From NCBI GenBank assembly GCA_009741485.1, contig CM019216.1, positions 49,987,792 through 50,051,791 of the forward strand: 64,000 nt of DNA, written 5' to 3'. The translations under genes and the position numbers were made by a program. The DNA is from Malurus cyaneus samueli (Eukaryota > Chordata > Aves > Passeriformes > Maluridae). Positions 12,901 to 25,195 of the stretch are shown piece by piece. Under the pieces are notes generated by a model that was given only the letters and a program-made list of their open reading frames with translations, searched no databases and had not been told where the DNA came from. Within the stretch, counting starts at the first letter, position 1; each line of letters starts with the position of its first letter.

Positions 12901-15104
12901 ATTCTTCTGCCACTAAATTGTTCCCTTATTAGCAAAGTCTAGCAATCCTAAGGCATAAAATGTCTCTTCCTTAAGAATAACTTTAACTAACTTCATTCAT
13001 CATTTTAATGACAAGCTACTCACTAAATCTCTGTTACTTATTAAAAGGTCTTCACCCTTGTCGCTTGTCCATGGGAATGTTTGAAAAGATCTCAAATGTG
13101 AAAAATAATCTTTGAATTTTTTTATATTTCAGTTGCCTTCCATTACCATGTCCTTTTTGTATTCCTCCAAAGTCATTTTATCACTTTACTCTCTTGACTT
13201 AGCCAGCTTTTATATGATTAGTTCTTTTTCTGGTAGCTATTTTGTATGAAAATGAAAAAAAGTTCTTTTGTGCTCTGTCCAGTTCACTATTCAAGTCTCT
13301 TAAAACGTTTTGCACTACTGCTGGTGAGCAAGGAAAAAGTCTCACGAGGAACCAAAATAATGTTCTGCAGCTTTTAGATCTTCAGTTTTAACTGAATTCC
13401 TATTTATGTGATTGGGTATTAAGATTACCAGAGAACGAAAGGAAGCTGGAGGTTTTTGGGTAGAGGAGCTGCAGACAGATTGTGCTGAGAGGGTGCACTC
13501 ACTCTATTTGGATTCAGCAACTTTGTATCAAACGAGAATTTCAGCTTAATTTTAAGGGTGGCCTTTCCTGGCTCAATTTTTACAAAACCCTTCAGAGATT
13601 GAAGTCTGTAGTCACAGCAAGGAAAAGGGAAGACTGCAAGGCTACACTACTTGGGTGGTAATGTCAGCCACCCATCTGAGGTTAATGAGAAGCCTGTTCC
13701 TAACTAACCAATGTGTTTGTAGACAGCAAGGCTTCTGGCATGGATAAATTTCTGAGAAGAGTGTGCTTAAGCATAGATGGGAGTGTGCCAGGGCTGTCAG
13801 ACAGTTGAATTGTTGTCCTGGTAGAGCTGTGCCTGAGGAAAGCCAAATTTAATTCAGCAGTTTTTCAAGTTTTGGGCTTTAACTGTATAAAGATCTAGTG
13901 GTGGCATTTTTTAGCAGTAAGTGCCCAACAGTGGGTCTGTGAATGTATGTGTTCATGACTATATGAATTAATAAACTGAAGTGGAAAGCACCTGTGGTTC
14001 CAAGGTTGGCCTGATTCAGCCTGTAACAGTGTGCAGTTACAGAAAGGGGTGACCCGACCCTTTCGTATGGATTTCCCACAAGAGTTTGTCTCTGTTCCTT
14101 TCATGTGGTTGTTAGAGATTTTGTGGTCATATTGTGAATTAGGTCACTGTTCTTATCAGATACTAATTTTTTCTTCAGGTGCATATGCAATTCCAGCTTA
14201 ATGTGCAGCCAAACAATTTCCACAGTTGACAAAAGTATGGTAAAAATGTGTGGATGCGGGCAGAAGGGGAATCTGCAATTTTCAGTGGCAGGACATGCTC
14301 AAGATTGATTTAAAGCAGCTGTGAAACTGTGCTAACCTGAGTAGAAACATGAAGCATGCAAAATAAAAGATAACCAAGACACAAAGTTGCTATTTTCCTT
14401 TTCTCAGTTAAGTGAAATGTTACTGATGTTCACATAAAGCTGACCATTTTATTAATGTTGGGTATAGGCTATATAATGAGAGAGAAGCTTGGAAACCATG
14501 GAGTTAAACAGTAATCCCAAAATAAAGTCTTTTGAAGCAAGGAAATACATTATTTGAAAAAGATTTTGAAAAACTACCTCAACTTCAGTCAGTAATTACT
14601 CTAGTGTCTCTTTCTAAGAAGAAACACATGGAAGAGGTTTCTCTATGATTTTGTATCCTTTCTGATGATCATGGGAAGTCATCTGCTTAGGAGATATAGT
14701 GGTAATTTCTCAAAAAAAAAATAAAAATAAACAGCCTCCTAAAAAACCCAGGAGAATTTAAGTCCAAATGGTCCAAATATATGATGTTGATAAAAGAGTT
14801 ATGAATTGATGGATCCTTATGGATTTGTTTATATCATGTGTACTAAAAATAGGCCATTAAGATGGCTAAAAATAGCCATTAAAATAAGAAAAAACGAATA
14901 GTAGGTGGATCTGGAAGGATTTTTCTGTTGATTTTGGGTTGTTGTTGGCTGGTTGTTTTTTTTAACCTAAGCCTTTTTTGAATTCTTTCCCTTTAGTTAT
15001 CTGTGTTCTCTCTATGTTAACTATAGAAATATTGATGGGAAAGAACCACTGGAATCTAACCTTCTGTGATTGCAAGCCATAATATGACCTGCACATAACT
15101 ACTT
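9951..15104. other. Intronic stretch with no recognisable gene
   Basis: AT-rich unique sequence. A short segment at about 10905-10960 has an AATAAA followed by a T/G-rich stretch, reminiscent of an LTR R/U5 border, but nothing around it supports an element. Open frames are short and unremarkable. Confidence 0.55.
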
Positions 15105-15440
15105 TCTTAGAATAGAATATTGTTAGAATAAAGCAGTTTTAGCTGTGTCTTTGTCTAGCCAAATCTTAAACATAAGCTAGGACAGAGATTTCACAGCCTT
15201 TCTTGAAACCTATTCCAGTGCTACACTATTCATCAAGGGCAGTTTTTCTTGGTCTCCAATTTGAACATCTCAAAATGAAATCTGTTGCCGTTGCCCCTTC
15301 CTGTGTTCTTCTGGCTTAGCGTATTCATGACTCCTTGTTTACTACAGACTCTTGTTTTCCTGATGTCTTCTGCTAAGTATTTTTTCTCTTTTCTTAATCA
15401 AGGGAGGATCCTTCTCATCTAGCTTTATGCAAATGTTTGT
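15105..15440 (-). mobile_element. CR1 LINE 3' end, highly degenerate
   Basis: On the + strand this begins with an agaatagaat-type terminus. It then runs through cacagcctttcttg, cctattccagtgcta and a segment containing ttgccgttgccccttcctgtg. This is the order seen in reversed CR1 3' untranslated and C-terminal regions (cctgttccagtgct, then ttgccccttgtcctg). Divergence is high, so this is an old insertion. The right-hand limit is unclear. Confidence 0.55.
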
Positions 15441-18400
15441 CTTTAACATCATTCAAATCATAAGGAGTTCACATTTAAATCACATAAGTATCACAGACTC
15501 TAATAAACTGTCATCTTAGGCTGTGTTTGAATCTGGAGTGTTTACCAGATATGCTGATCTATACAGTTATTAACAACCCCAATTTCAAATTAGTAGTGAT
15601 TTATAATTAAACATATTTGAATATGACTATATTTTTACTAACTACTCACTGTTTCTGTGTATTAACTATATTTATGTAACTAATTTCTAATACAAATGCT
15701 ATGTTGTTATCCATGAATGGATATAGCACAATCTTCTAATGGCATATTGATGAGACTCATGAAATTTTCGCATAGCTTGTCTGGAGTTCATTTTGAGAAG
15801 ATTCTCTTTTGCCTCTGAAAACATTTACATCACAGTAGTTTTTCAGTGCCTTTCTATAACTCACTATCTTAGTATATCATCCATGCTTTGGCACTGATTT
15901 GATTTTTATTTCCATTCTTTACATGTCCATCTACATGAAATAAAGCAGCAGAAGATCATGTCTTTAAGCAGAAGGTTGTGGGATTTACCGGTTTGCCAAA
16001 AAGAATTCACTTCATGAGGAGGAGAAAATTACTTCTCTAGTCGGAAAACATCTCAGTATTTTTTTACCTCTGCTACATAAATGCTTGTGTCAGCAAAATA
16101 TACAGAACCACATAATATGAGTGTCAATAAATGAATCAGCAGAGTTGTGAGGACCAGCCAAGGCCATTACAGAAAGGTTTGCTAATTATGTCCTCAGTGT
16201 GTGCCTTGCAGAAGCACAGTAAACTTGCAGAAGTAAACCATTGCATGAATGAGGATAATGATTGGACTGAGCAGTTCTGATCAAGTGAAGAAATTAATGT
16301 ATATTTCACTTTGTCTGACTTCATCTGACTTCTGGTAGCTGGCATCACAAGATTTTTGTCACCAAGAGACAAAGAATTCAGACTGTGCCTAGGAATTTTA
16401 TCAGTTTTAACAAGGTCCAGTTAAAACACAGCGCGTAAATTCTGACCCATAACACCTGAATTCTGATCTGTTCTTCCAGCTTAAATGTATGCTTTGCCAG
16501 ACTGTACAAAAATGAAAAATCATCAAAATGCATTATTTTCTTCACATTTCTGTTTAAGCTGAATTTGGTTTCAATTTCCTTCAGGTTCCTGGATGTCCAT
16601 ATGTACACTATCTGAATTCATTGTAGAATTTTTCTTTAACTCATGGTAAAGTGACTTACACAAAGGTGTTTTCATATTTTAAGTTAGCTACTCACTGAGA
16701 TCACTGCTTCTCTGTCATGTAAGAAATGTTTAGGAATGGATACCAGAATCTGCATATCCTTAGTGGATTTATTAAATAAACATCTGATACACCACATTTC
16801 TACTAACTGTATTAAGTAAACTTGGAGTCATCAGCATTGTGTTCTGTTGGTCTGTCAGCTTCTGTCACCTGATAGTTGGAGTTACTAAGTTTATTAGATT
16901 GGCTGTGTTAAGTAGCTGATGCTTTCCCCAGCATACACAGAGCATTAGTTATGTAAAAATATATTGTGGAACTGTAGATGTAGATTTAAGGTGGTTCTGT
17001 GATGGATGGTGAAAAGAGACATTATGTCCCTGCTGCTTAACAGAAAAGAAGTGTGAGAGATTGCAGAACTGTATAAGAGCCTCCCATTCGTTTTCTTGCT
17101 ATCTTAATTTAACAGTTTTTACTGAAATTTTCTAGTCATTTTTTTCTGCGCTCATCACCATGTTGTCTAGGTGTCTATTAAACTGTATAACTGCTGGAAT
17201 AGGAATTTCCCCACAAAGGAAATTCAAGAGAATTGTAAAATATCTAATAAATTATTCTGTAAACCTTAAATTTCTTTTGCAAAGGGATTCAAAATAAGCA
17301 TTACCCTTTTCCAGTGTCAATACCTGAGACACAAAAAGAGCATTCCCTGTGCTTAAAAAGAAAATGAAGGATGCCAGATTTTAATGTTTAAACATTAGAT
17401 TTAAACAAATGGTGCATGAGAAGTGTCTTGGGGTGGCCCACCCTAATTTACTTATGTGTGCATGTATATGTGTGCATCTTCTTCCCTAACCAGATAAGCA
17501 GTGTGTTTCCAGAATATGAGGTGCCCTTTGACCTCCCTTAATCTCCTATGTCAAAAAAGAAAGGTACATTTTTGTTCTGTTTATCAGAAATAAGTAAAGA
17601 CACATTTAGATGTTGCAACCTCAGGATAAAAAAAATACGTCTGTAAATATATTTAATTTTTTTTTCTTTAAACATCTAGACTTTTTCTTCCAATGTAATT
17701 TCCATATCTTTTATAAAACAGGGCAGGTATTATCTCTGTTTTACAGATGTGGAAAAAGAGGTTTAATGTGGGTCTCAGAATAAATCAGTGCTAGAGTTTG
17801 AAGCAGAACTTTGATATTTTGCCTTCCAGACATTACTGTGATTGATTCATATGTGTATGCTTTGTGGCAGAGGAATTTTTGAAAGTTATTTCCATTTCTT
17901 TTAACTTAAACCTCACAAAAGTGACAGACACGGAGGGAAGCAAATCCCATCCTTTATGGAGTGCCACATGAAAGAAATTCATGGGTTTTGTTTTGTCTTT
18001 GTTTACAAGCACAATGCTCTAATGGAAAAAAAATGTTATGCTCTTAAAAGCAGGCTTATAGTAAAAATGAAAATGAATGAAACAGTAACATTGTGTGAGA
18101 AAAACGTATATAAAATTCTTGCTGGTACATTGCCAGTACCTTGTGTTATCTACATCAGGTGTATATGAGTTCTTCCAATTAATACCAATGGATCTTTTTT
18201 TATCTGAAGGAACCACTCAGCTTCCCTACCTTAAGAGCATCTTTCTCTAGGAATTGGCAGATCAGAGGTTTATCTTACAGATTTTTGGTTTGTATGTATA
18301 ATTTATATATTTTCATAATTGCATATTGGCATTTTCATAAATAATGTCACTTGCCAAAATTTCCTTTCTCATATGTAAGGGCTTTGGTAAATGGATATTT

Positions 18401-21099
18401 TATTTTATATTTTTATGCGTGTGTTATTTCATTGTGTTGTCTATGGGAAAGCGATCTGGTCATTCAGATGTGTCAATTTTTAAGACCAAATAGATTGAGA
18501 GCATAGTAGTTTATAACATCAAAAAAAGAGAGAAAGCGCAATTGCAGTGTGGAAAAGAATTCCCATGTTGGTATAGAGTCTGGTAAGGGCAGAACAAAAG
18601 CTTAGGGAGGTAGTTCTTGAGACCTAAATGCCAGAGGAATTTGGTTTAAAACATACTGTTCCAGTTTTGCTTCCCATCCAATTGCAGAATGATCCTATCA
18701 TGAGAAGCTGCCCTCAGCCATTGGAATGTAAGTAGGAATGGCAGCTGTGGGTGGTGGCGAAGAGGGCTTTTGTGGCCAGGAGGTGAGTCTCATGTGCACA
18801 GGATAGGTTGTGGGTATAGTCAGGGAGATACTTTAGTCCTCGTGTTAAGATTTTCAAAGCATACTGCTAGAACTTCTATGGTTGTCAGCTCCTTTACTAA
18901 CACTGGAAGTTGCTTTGTCGGTATTCCCATCAGTTTAACAATCATCTAAAATCAGAGCATTTGAGATAAATTGGAAGAGTACTGTACACAATCAGTGTCA
19001 TGAATATGTGAATAAAATGGGAGCTCCAATGCCCTTCCATGTGCACCCCAAGGAGAATGTTAGAAATAGAATCTTGTAGAGGTGGTTGAGGAGATGGAAC
19101 CATACTTAAAAAAAAAAATAGCCTTGGCTTTTTAATATAAAGTCTTCCTTAAGTGAGAGATTCAGGTTCTTGTAGGACTGTCTTTGGAGTTTTATCACTC
19201 TGCAGGAGCTGCGCTATTTATCCTGCACATTACTCTGTTAGGTTTCTTTCAGATGAGAGCACAAGGACTCAAATCTAGTCTGTGTATAGAGATTATAATT
19301 CCATATGATAGAGTACAATTGCTTGCTTGTGATCAACTGTGTGATAAAAATAGTCAGTAGAATCCAATTAATATAGGAAAGAAGGATGAGAACGCAGATA
19401 GATTAAAAGAACAGAAAACTAAGATGATAAAATAGTAACACATGGTTTTGTCGAGGCTTGGAGCAAGATGGAACAAGTATGAGCATCCCACAAGAATCAG
19501 CAGAAAATGGAATTGTGCTACACTGACAGCAGGGGTACTTTTATTTGGTCTCAGCTGCATTGACAGTACAATTGAACTATTATTTAAGAAAGGATAAAGA
19601 GCAGCAATATCATTTTACACAGAGAAACTACAACCACAGAAACACCACCTACAACCCATGTACACTGTCACTCACATATTGAATATATGAGAGGTGGGCA
19701 TGCCGTTGAATAGAAATCTCTGAGGAATATTTGTGAATAGCTCTAATTTGAGTTGAGTAGTTGGCTAAAGATGACCCTAGGGGTTCTTTTGTAATATGAA
19801 GATTTAACTGAAATGTGTATTTCTGTTATCTTTCCAATAACTGGTTAGCTTCTCTGTTTCTAATGAAAATTTCCTTTCACAGGATATTAAACTGATCTCT
19901 ACTGCCTTACAAATTTATTTTTTTCCGCAAATGGATAAAACCTCATCAATAAGGACATATTTAGGCATGATGCAAGATTTACAGGGTAGACAATAAAGGT
20001 GCTGCTCCCTACTGTTATTCAAAGCCATCCTGGTTCCTGCTAGTATGCTACCTGAGAACTGGAGTAAATTTCAAGTGTTTCTGCTTTGGTCCTAGTCTAG
20101 GAACAGCTAAATGTACTACAGAGATGCCAAGATTACTGGTAATGTATTTGGAGTAGAAGAGGACATATTTTATGCTTGGTAATGCTGCATGGAATTGTCT
20201 GCTGCCCAAAAGTTATAGTTATATGGAAAGACACTAAGCAGATTTAAGAATTGGTGTTTAAAGTTTACACAGTTAAGACTGACTGCATGAAAATATCTAC
20301 TTCATACCCAACCCAACTTTTAACAAATGCCCTATGTAATACAAACATGAGGAGTACATAAAGTGTAGATTAAAATAAGAATATGCTTATTAATTCTTCC
20401 CTTTAACACATTCTAATAGTCCTTTCTTTGTGAGAAGGGTCCCCAACTGAAAATATTTCAAACATGAATCTTGCAGAGGGAATTAATTTGTATATTCTTT
20501 TCAGAATCTTCTTTCAACTCCTTTATGTGACAGTCAAAGAATGCAGTCTAATTAATAATTATGTGTAGCATTAGATCTCATGAAGGTTCAAAGACAGTAC
20601 TTGTATTAGTAGGTTATCCTAGAAGAAGGAAGAGACTTGGTACTGATTGCTAACTTTTTTTTTGGAATTTCAGTATGAGGATTTATGATAATGTAAAAGA
20701 AATTCTCTTAGACTCAAAATTGGGCATGGGATTTTAAGGAGAGGGTACACTACTAGTGCATAACAAAAGCTGAAATGTGTTTGTAGATACAACTCTGCAC
20801 TAGTTAGAGATAGAATTAGATTAGAATCATGTTCTTTCTTTAGTAGAAAATGCAAACAAAACTTTAGAATTAAAACTTTGAAATGGAGAGATGTGGCTTC
20901 AGGGCATTTTGTTCTTTGCTGATTCTGCAGTGGCCATTGCACAGTTGGAAGCCTTTTCCACAGAAAATTACTCTGAAGAAAATTCTCAGTCTATCCCACT
21001 GTGCCTGTAGAAATGATACCAGGTCTACCTTGCAATTTTGGTTTTTTGACATTGAAGTGATGCCTTCTGTTGTCCTTCATAAAGGGAGGCTTTTTCTTT

Positions 21100-21112
21100 C
21101 CCCCCCCCCCCC
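21100..21112 (+). repeat. Poly-C homopolymer (13 C)
   Basis: Run of 13 C following a T-rich tract (tttttcttt). It is prone to length error in sequencing and polymorphism. Confidence 0.9.
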
Positions 21113-21646
21113 AGGGTGTAAGGAGATGAATACAGTCTTTTTATTCTTAGTAACCAGAGTTATGTGTTCCCACCCAAATTTATTGTGCAAAAGTTTCCAT
21201 TCATCTTTCCTTACTTTGGGAACAGCCTTTGACTTGTTTCTTAGGAGTTTTCTTTGTTACACAACTTTTTGTCTCTTACTTCTGAATGTGCTTATTAGTA
21301 TTCTGTTTTCAGCCCAAGATCCCTCTGTGCTTTATTGGTCCCACTTCACCTATTGCATTTCTTGCTCTGTACCCTGATGTGAAGAATACAGTGCATGTCC
21401 ATGTGTCACTGCCCACTCACTTGGCTTTTGGAGTGCTCTTCTCGTCTTCCTGCTTCCCCTCCTCAGGTGTTGTGGGTTTCAGAAACAGAAGTGCTGCCAA
21501 AATTGGTGTTCTGTTGATCACCCTTTCCTCTGCATTTAGGATTCAGCAAATGTCTAAACAATACGTCTGCTGAGTGTTCTTTTATCCTTTTACCTTATAA
21601 AGGTGTCTCTCTCTTCATTTCAGCAACTTCCTGATTTTAAACCTTT

Positions 21647-21712
21647 CTCTCTTGACAATGTCTGTGTCTGTCTATCCCCTCTCTTGACAATGTCTGTGTC
21701 TGTCTATCCCCT
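21647..21712 (+). repeat. Exact tandem duplication, 32-bp unit, two copies
   Basis: The segment ctcttgacaatgtctgtg, followed by tctgtctatcccc, occurs twice head to tail with a period of 32 bases and no mismatch over about 66 bases. Perfect identity points to a recent duplication or slippage event within pyrimidine-rich intron sequence. Confidence 0.95.
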
Positions 21713-23559
21713 TTTTTTCTTCTACAAAATGATTTTCTTTTGCTCCAATATCTGCCCCATCTCATGATTCAAAATCCCCCCAGTTTTGTATAAAAGAGTG
21801 CTGCATTTCATTGCTACCCATCTGCAAAATTAGGTTTCCCAGCTGTTTCAGCTCTCTGAGTACCTATTCTAAATTCCTCCCTTTTCTCCAGGTTTTCACT
21901 GATGAAGAAATCTTTCTCTTCAATTCTATGTCTCAGTGACTAGACTCTGTGGAATGGATAATCAAGTGTATCACTCTTAGTTGGAAAGCATTAGTAGGTG
22001 CCTTTATCAGCCAGCTCTGTTGGTTGTGAATTTACATTTACAGGCAGTTAAACCTGTCACTCTTCTAACCTATCTAGCTCTGATTTTTTGTACCCTTTCC
22101 CCCCTTCCACTTTCCCAGGCCAATTGATTCAGAGACCACTTCGGTTTTAGAATTAGTTTTAACAATGACAGCCAATTATCGCAGCACTTGCAGCTATGCT
22201 CATGAAGCTTATCAAAGTCTGCAAATATTTTATGTGTTTTGTTTGTATGGATGCCAATCACCTGTGTCTATGTCTTGCTCTTGCTAGAAGTCTCACTGTG
22301 TAGTGTGGAACTCTGTGTTTCAGGAGACAGTTCTTGCAGATCCAAAAAGTGTAGATGGCCTCCATGAATGGAGCTGTCTGTTGCCTGAATGAGTGAAAGC
22401 AATTTCTATTTGTCAGAAAAGCTGCATAAAAAGCTGTTGCTGTCTATAAATGCAGGGGACATGCATGAGGGGAGGCGCGCATTCTGCTAACTTTCCGAAC
22501 AGTGAGGACAGCCAAAGGAAAACCCAGGAGATGTGCATTTGATTCATATTTCTGAAAAACAAACCATTTGTTTCCAGCTGAGAGTCCATTGCTAAACCTT
22601 TAATCATGCAAATAAATGTCATATTAGTGACAGTAGTACCACTGAAGCTCGTTAAAATCCTATTGGAAGACCTGAAGAATTCCTTTCTGTGATGTGTCAT
22701 CCCATGCATTTTTAAAGCAATGTGCAGGGATTCATCTGCATGCAGTTCTGACGGATTTTAATGGAATGTAAAGTTGTGACATCTGTGATGGGTCTGAGTC
22801 TGGTCTACTCCCACAAAGAAGAAAAGGAGGGTTTCCACTAATGCAGATAGGCACAGCTTTAATAGAGAAGTATTAAGAAATGCTGATATAATTTAATTTT
22901 CATGAATGATAAAGTAAGTATGTATAGGGATGTTCAGTCTCGCTTATATTCTAAGCCAGATGTCTTTGGCAGTTACAAGCAGAAACTGTATACCAGGCTG
23001 TATATTTTCTGCCTAATTCTAAACCATGCTAAGTTGTCATTGGTTTGCTGACAGCCATCTGCTCAGACCTCATTTGATCTTTCCATTCGGTCACTGTGCA
23101 AGTAAAGGGACAAAATATATGGAAAGTAGGGAAATTATTTGTCCATTTTTCTCATGGAGAAAATATTATTAAATATTCTTTCTCACAAAATAGATATTGA
23201 AATATGTTGAAACCATGAATGTATTATATTTATGAAAAAGGAAGTCTTTTTAAATGTGCTACTGTGACTACAGATGCAGACACACTGCCTATCATATTTG
23301 CATATCTGTATATATTGCATAGATACAATTTACGAATACATAAATAGAGTACTACAACTCTTACATGTATTTAGGAGCCCTTTTGTAGCAAAGGGTGAAC
23401 AAAATTTAGGTGACACACAAGACCTATTTTAATGTACTAGAACAAAAGAATACAGTAAAACTGGCAAAAAAGGATCAAAATCTTATTTTATAAAACCTTT
23501 TTGTAAATCTTGTATAACTGAACAGTTTCTTGATTCAATGCATAGTAGTAATATTCATA

Positions 23560-23662
23560 CAAAATATATGAATTTAATTTTCACTTAAATGTAGTAAATA
23601 TATTTCAATGTATTTATTATATATTTATACTATATATAAATATTATATTATTATCAATATGC
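23560..23662. repeat. AT-rich low-complexity tract
   Basis: Nearly pure A/T with irregular TATA, ATTT and TTAT words (tatttattatatatttatac and similar). There is no regular unit longer than two bases. Confidence 0.8.
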
Positions 23663-24049
23663 AAATTAACTTTTTGTTATTTGCAGTATTTCTCAGTTAT
23701 TCAGTTAATTCATGCCTCAGACTACTGCCAGTAAGAAAATGAAACGGGTACCCTGTTCTATTCTATGGAAAGCTGAGTCTAAAATGTGAAAAATACATTT
23801 GGCATTCTACCTTGATAGTGTAATTACTGAAGGCCTTGATCTCGCTGATTTTGCTTTACATGCATTGAAATTGAACAGATCAAAGGTGTGTGGCCTCACA
23901 GTGTAATCTGAGAAGGGCAAATTAGTTCTCATTTTAATAGGATATTGTGTAGCATGGGTTTAAGTAACATGCACATAAAATTGTAAATGTGAATGTAGCA
24001 AAAATGTAGCTAAAACACTGAGTTTAGGACCACATGACTTTTTGGAGGA

Positions 24050-25195
24050 CAATTTGTCAGCCTGATGATAGCCTTCTGTGTTGAGGTAACAGACTTCAAG
24101 GAAGTCATGGAGGAAAGGAGAGGAGCCGATATTTTTTATCTTTGCTTTTTAAAGGCTTTTGGTACTGTCTTGGTAGCATCCTCGAAGAAAAGCTGATTAA
24201 ATGCAGGTTAGATTAATGGACAGCAACGTAGATGAACAACTGAATGGATAGGTCCCAATGACTGTGTCAGTGGCACAAAGTCCACCTGGGAGCTGAGTCT
24301 TAGTGACCACTAGGCAGGCATTAATGGTCGATACTGGGGCTATTACCATGTAACATCTTTGATAAGGTCCTGCATGATGGGGCAGAGTGCATCCTTGGTA
24401 GGTTGGACAGAGTGGCTGATACACCACAGGGCTGTGCCAGAAGGGCCGTGGGAGGCTGGAGAAATGAAATAACCACAGGAAGTTCTGCAAAAGGAATCTC
24501 AAAGTCTGGCATATGAGGAGTACAAATACAGTACCAGTACAAACTGGGGGCAAGGTGGCTGGAAAACAGCTTTGCAGAGGAGGACCTGGGTGTCCTGGTG
24601 GACATGTTGAACATGAGCCAGCAATGTGGCAAAAAAAACAAATGGGTGCATTAATTATTGTCCACAGTCGATTGAGGGAGGTGATCATTCCCTGTCAGCT
24701 CAGCAGTGATGAGAGCACACCAGAGAAGAATCTGAATCCATTTCTGGGCTCCTCAGTGCAAGAGAGACATGGACATGTTGGAACAGGTCCAAGAAATGGC
24801 TGGGAAGATGGTTAAGGAATTGGAGTCTGTTCTATAAGAAGAGGCTGTGAGGGCTGGGGTTGCTTGGCTTTGAGACATGTCAAGGAGACTTTATCAACAT
24901 GTGTAAGTATGTATCAGGATTTTTTTTTCAGTGGTCCCCAGTGACAGGACAAGAGGTAACCAGAACAAATCAGTTTACAGGAAATTCCATTTAAACAGAA
25001 GAAATCACTTCTTTTAGTGTAAGTGTAGTCAAACAGTGGAATATATAACCCAGAGGGGCTGTGAAGCCTGCATCCTTAGGGATACTAAAAACTCAGCTCA
25101 CAGTCCTGCACCACTTGCTCTCATGATGCTACTTGAGCAAGGGTTTAGGCTAGATATGAGGTCCCATTCAGCCTCAGTGATTCTCTAATCCTCTG
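24050..25195 (+). mobile_element. CR1 LINE, 3' half of ORF2 through 3' terminus, degenerate
   Basis: This is the longest retroelement relic in the window. The order matches CR1: gatagccttctgtgttgaggtaac, a motif-A region at about 24121-24170 reading ADIFYLCFLKAFGTV, gtggctgatacaccacagggctgtgcc at 24410-24440, a gaggacctgggtgtcctggtggac segment near 24580, and a 3' untranslated region ending in gattctctaatcctct at about 25170-25193. The catalytic aspartate expected in the LDF motif is replaced by Cys and the FD by FG, and stops and frameshifts are frequent, so it is inactive. The long antisense open frame (24197-24688) is a by-product of this element and not a gene. Subfamily was not determined. 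Confidence 0.85.

Larger units (their letters stand above)
15441..24049. other. Intronic stretch with no recognisable gene
   Basis: AT-rich intron sequence with a pyrimidine-rich section at about 21060-21720 that contains a poly-C run and a 32-bp tandem duplication, and a very AT-rich patch at about 23560-23660. A 164-codon open frame at 20883-21377 coincides with the T/C-rich section and reads as low-complexity Phe/Leu/Ser/Cys-rich peptide, so I do not call it a gene. Confidence 0.55.

Noticed and set aside
20883..21377. 164-codon plus-strand open frame
   Set aside because: It coincides with a T/C-rich tract including a poly-C run. The peptide is low-complexity Phe/Leu/Ser/Cys-rich with no domain or splice context.
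24197..24688. 163-codon minus-strand open frame
   Set aside because: It lies entirely antisense inside a CR1 element, so its openness is a by-product of the CR1 sequence.
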